In this document: positions 62,569 to 64,000 of the stretch, one piece after another
Position numbering within the stretch: position 1 is the first letter of the stretch
Layout of the letters: each line of letters opens with the position of its first letter
NCBI GenBank assembly: GCA_900549665.1
Contig: URPH01000004.1
Coordinates: 48,759 to 112,758 of the forward strand
Source: an uncultured Lachnospiraceae bacterium
GTDB taxonomy: Bacteria > Bacillota > Clostridia > Lachnospirales > Lachnospiraceae
Length of the DNA: 64,000 nucleotides
Reading direction: 5' to 3'
Translations under genes and position numbers: made by a program
Notes under the pieces: model-generated
Database searches by the model: none
The model's input: the letters and a program-made list of their open reading frames with translations, nothing else
What the model was told of the DNA's origin: nothing

Positions 62569-63696
62569 TCACATATCTGCCTCATATACAGATATCTTTA
62601 CATCATCGTTGCTTTTCAACTCCGGTGTGTCCTTCAGCTTCTTTAGATATGTATCAAAAAACTCCAGATGACATTTGCAGAGATTCTCATGTAGCACATC
62701 AGCATCAAGTTTTCCAACCAATAACTTTATTGGCAGTATATACTTTATTACATCGGCAAATCCGATATGTGTCATATCTCTGAATAAAACTTTATAAACC
62801 GGCTCAGTATGACGGATATAAACCCTGTTCACGACATTTTCATTATTTTTGCAGCTAACCTGCATAAACGGCCTTCTCAGTATATCATTTGTATAATTCC
62901 CGAACAGTCCACCATCAAGATTAATACCGCAGACAAAGTCTTCATTTCTCGCGCAAAGTGCATATGCGGTATCTCCCCCCATCGAATGTCCGGATACACC
63001 AACGCCCTTTGCAAAGTCAATCATATCTGACAATTCTTTCTTTGCGTATTCAAGGGCTGCCTCGTTATCCTTTATCCACTCCGGAAGTCTCTCCATCAAA
63101 AATTTACAATACTTTCTCTGTGCCTCATCAAACTTTTGCGCCAGTTCTTCATCACTTCCTTTTACCCTCACCAGTTTAAGCATTGTAATGATTCCGCCAA
63201 TCATAGCCTTATACATTTTCTTTTTTATGGTTTTGTCGAAAAAAAGAACGGTTCCGTCATCAAACTCACTACATACAGCCTCATGGGAATGATCCACAGA
63301 TATTACAACGTATCCGTTAGAAGCAAGTTCTGTACAAAGACAGGAATTTCCTTCTCTGTACGAATTATAGGCATGATTAAACATAATCAGCGGGAACTTT
63401 TTTCCCGGTATCCTATTTGCATTTAAATAACATTCTGTCAGATTAGACTCTGGATTCTTTCTAAAGTCAGGCACCACCTTAAAAGTATACTTTAAGCCTT
63501 TCAGCATATTATCCGATAATGCCACCGCCTTCGTAAGTCCCTTTACGCTTTCCCTAAGCACCGGATAATAAACCCTTGCCGCCACGCTTCGCATGCCTCC
63601 CTGACGCATAATTTCTTTCCTGTCATCTTTGACTGTGTATGTAAATGTTCCGACTGCATATTCCCCTGTCGGTTTGGGTAATCCCATTTTTCGCAT
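62569..63696 (-). CDS. Alpha/beta hydrolase, PAF-acetylhydrolase-like
   Basis: The 375-residue protein has the lipase-type nucleophile elbow GVSGHSMGGDTAYALC and an oxyanion region FPLIMFNHAYNSYREGNSCL. A His near the end (THIGFADVIKYI) may complete the triad with Asp in CGINLDGGLFG. The pattern fits platelet-activating-factor acetylhydrolase-like and dienelactone-type esterases. No signal peptide is seen. The frame opens at a TTG (63756), but ATG 63696 has GGGGAG eight bases upstream. Substrate is unknown; cholines or short-chain esters would be guesses. Confidence 0.8.
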   Translation of the reverse strand: MRKMGLPKPTGEYAVGTFTYTVKDDRKEIMRQGGMRSVAARVYYPVLRESVKGLTKAVALSDNMLKGLKYTFKVVPDFRKNPESNLTECYLNANRIPGKKFPLIMFNHAYNSYREGNSCLCTELASNGYVVISVDHSHEAVCSEFDDGTVLFFDKTIKKKMYKAMIGGIITMLKLVRVKGSDEELAQKFDEAQRKYCKFLMERLPEWIKDNEAALEYAKKELSDMIDFAKGVGVSGHSMGGDTAYALCARNEDFVCGINLDGGLFGNYTNDILRRPFMQVSCKNNENVVNRVYIRHTEPVYKVLFRDMTHIGFADVIKYILPIKLLVGKLDADVLHENLCKCHLEFFDTYLKKLKDTPELKSNDDVKISVYEADM

Positions 63697-63756
63697 GATT
63701 GAATCTCCCCTACAGCTTATTGAGTTACGAATCGGATGTTGCGTTAGAAACACCAA

Positions 63757-64000
63757 TGAGCATGGTTCCGGTCTGTATGGTAATATCCGGATGAAATGTT
63801 CCTTTTAAATTTCTTGTATGCTTTTCTCAGGTGTCAGTAAATCTTCCAGCATAGTACCACCTATTTTTCTATAGCACTGCGAACTTCTCTTAATTTTTCC
63901 TCTCTATATCCCATTTGGGCAATAACTCGCTATCTTTAATTTGACAAACTGAAATTTCACGCAGACTATTCCTATACCGTAATGTCTATTCTGACCGATG
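63757..64000 (-). other. Right-edge stretch with short, broken reading frames
   Basis: No complete gene is visible in these 244 bases. Several short frames end here on the minus strand, for example one ending MGYREEKLREVRSAIEK, a tiny one MLEDLLTPEKSIQEI, and one ending IQTGTMLIGVSNATSDS. Their protein-like look with stops and frame changes suggests remnants of one or more decayed genes, but I cannot name them. Confidence 0.3.

Noticed and set aside
1..64000. CRISPR array, tRNA or rRNA genes, insertion sequences or prophage
   Set aside because: I saw no regularly spaced direct repeats, tRNA cloverleaf with CCA-type end, rRNA core sequence, transposase or phage gene. The only rRNA-like hint is a short spacer-type motif near 62.4 kb.

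Overview
The window is a chromosomal segment of a low-GC, anaerobic, probably spore-forming Firmicute. Gene content and order point to Clostridia, most likely Lachnospiraceae (inference, no search was run). Supporting signs are the mreBCD-mrdA-minCDE-rodA-mgsA order, the sporulation genes yqfC/yqfD and an spoIIIE-type ftsK, the electron-bifurcating NfnAB pair, formate-tetrahydrofolate ligase with folD, and Rex. About 62 protein genes fill the window. All but one (an ABC-F ATPase at 60.4-62.4 kb) are on the minus strand, so the text follows transcription from right to left. I saw no rRNA, tRNA, CRISPR array, insertion sequence or prophage. No gene-free stretch reaches 300 bases.

Right end, 64.0-60.4 kb: an esterase-like alpha/beta hydrolase lies between two short, structured, possibly degraded non-coding stretches. 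The lone plus-strand ABC-F gene diverges from rex. 60.3-55.8 kb: a near-perfect sigma-A promoter with a Rex-like operator over its -35 element starts a rex, coiled-coil protein, nnr, alr, mazF unit. 55.8-52.5 kb: a second promoter starts a CBS/CorC protein, yebC, an unknown gene, a GT2 glycosyltransferase and a newly read 55-residue protein, closed by a strong hairpin terminator. 52.5-45.0 kb: tepA, ftsK/spoIIIE, fhs, folD and a zinc-ribbon/TPR membrane protein. 45.0-41.2 kb: nfnA, nfnB, a zinc-ribbon membrane protein and rlmH. 41.2-39.7 kb: a sodium:alanine symporter whose consensus promoter is followed at once by an intrinsic terminator hairpin, so attenuation is likely.

39.6-2.8 kb is one long run of nearly touching minus-strand genes in which I found no convincing terminator. 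It holds a DUF2007-like and NYN-LOTUS pair, a nucleoside phosphorylase, yqfC-yqfD-phoH, a shortened PgpH-like protein, ybeY and a lipid-II-flippase-like exporter. Next come two flavoproteins, proB/proA, 5-FCL, miaB, mutS-mutL-miaA, a PLP lyase and radC. The cell-shape and division-site block (mreBCD, mrdA, minCDE, rodA) follows, then mgsA, a lipoprotein dacA, an HlyD-like adaptor, yggS and sepF. A terminator separates sepF from aroB-lspA-rluD at the left edge.

Themes that hang together are envelope growth and division; one-carbon/NADPH metabolism; mismatch repair and tRNA modification; and proline synthesis. The points most worth a second look are the promoter-proximal terminator before the symporter, the PgpH-like protein with HR in place of HD, methylglyoxal synthase with Glu at the catalytic Asp position, a 9-bp minisatellite inside mutL, the NYN-LOTUS pair, the HlyD-like adaptor in a division cluster, and short tandem duplications that overlap the stop codons of sepF, dacA and alr.
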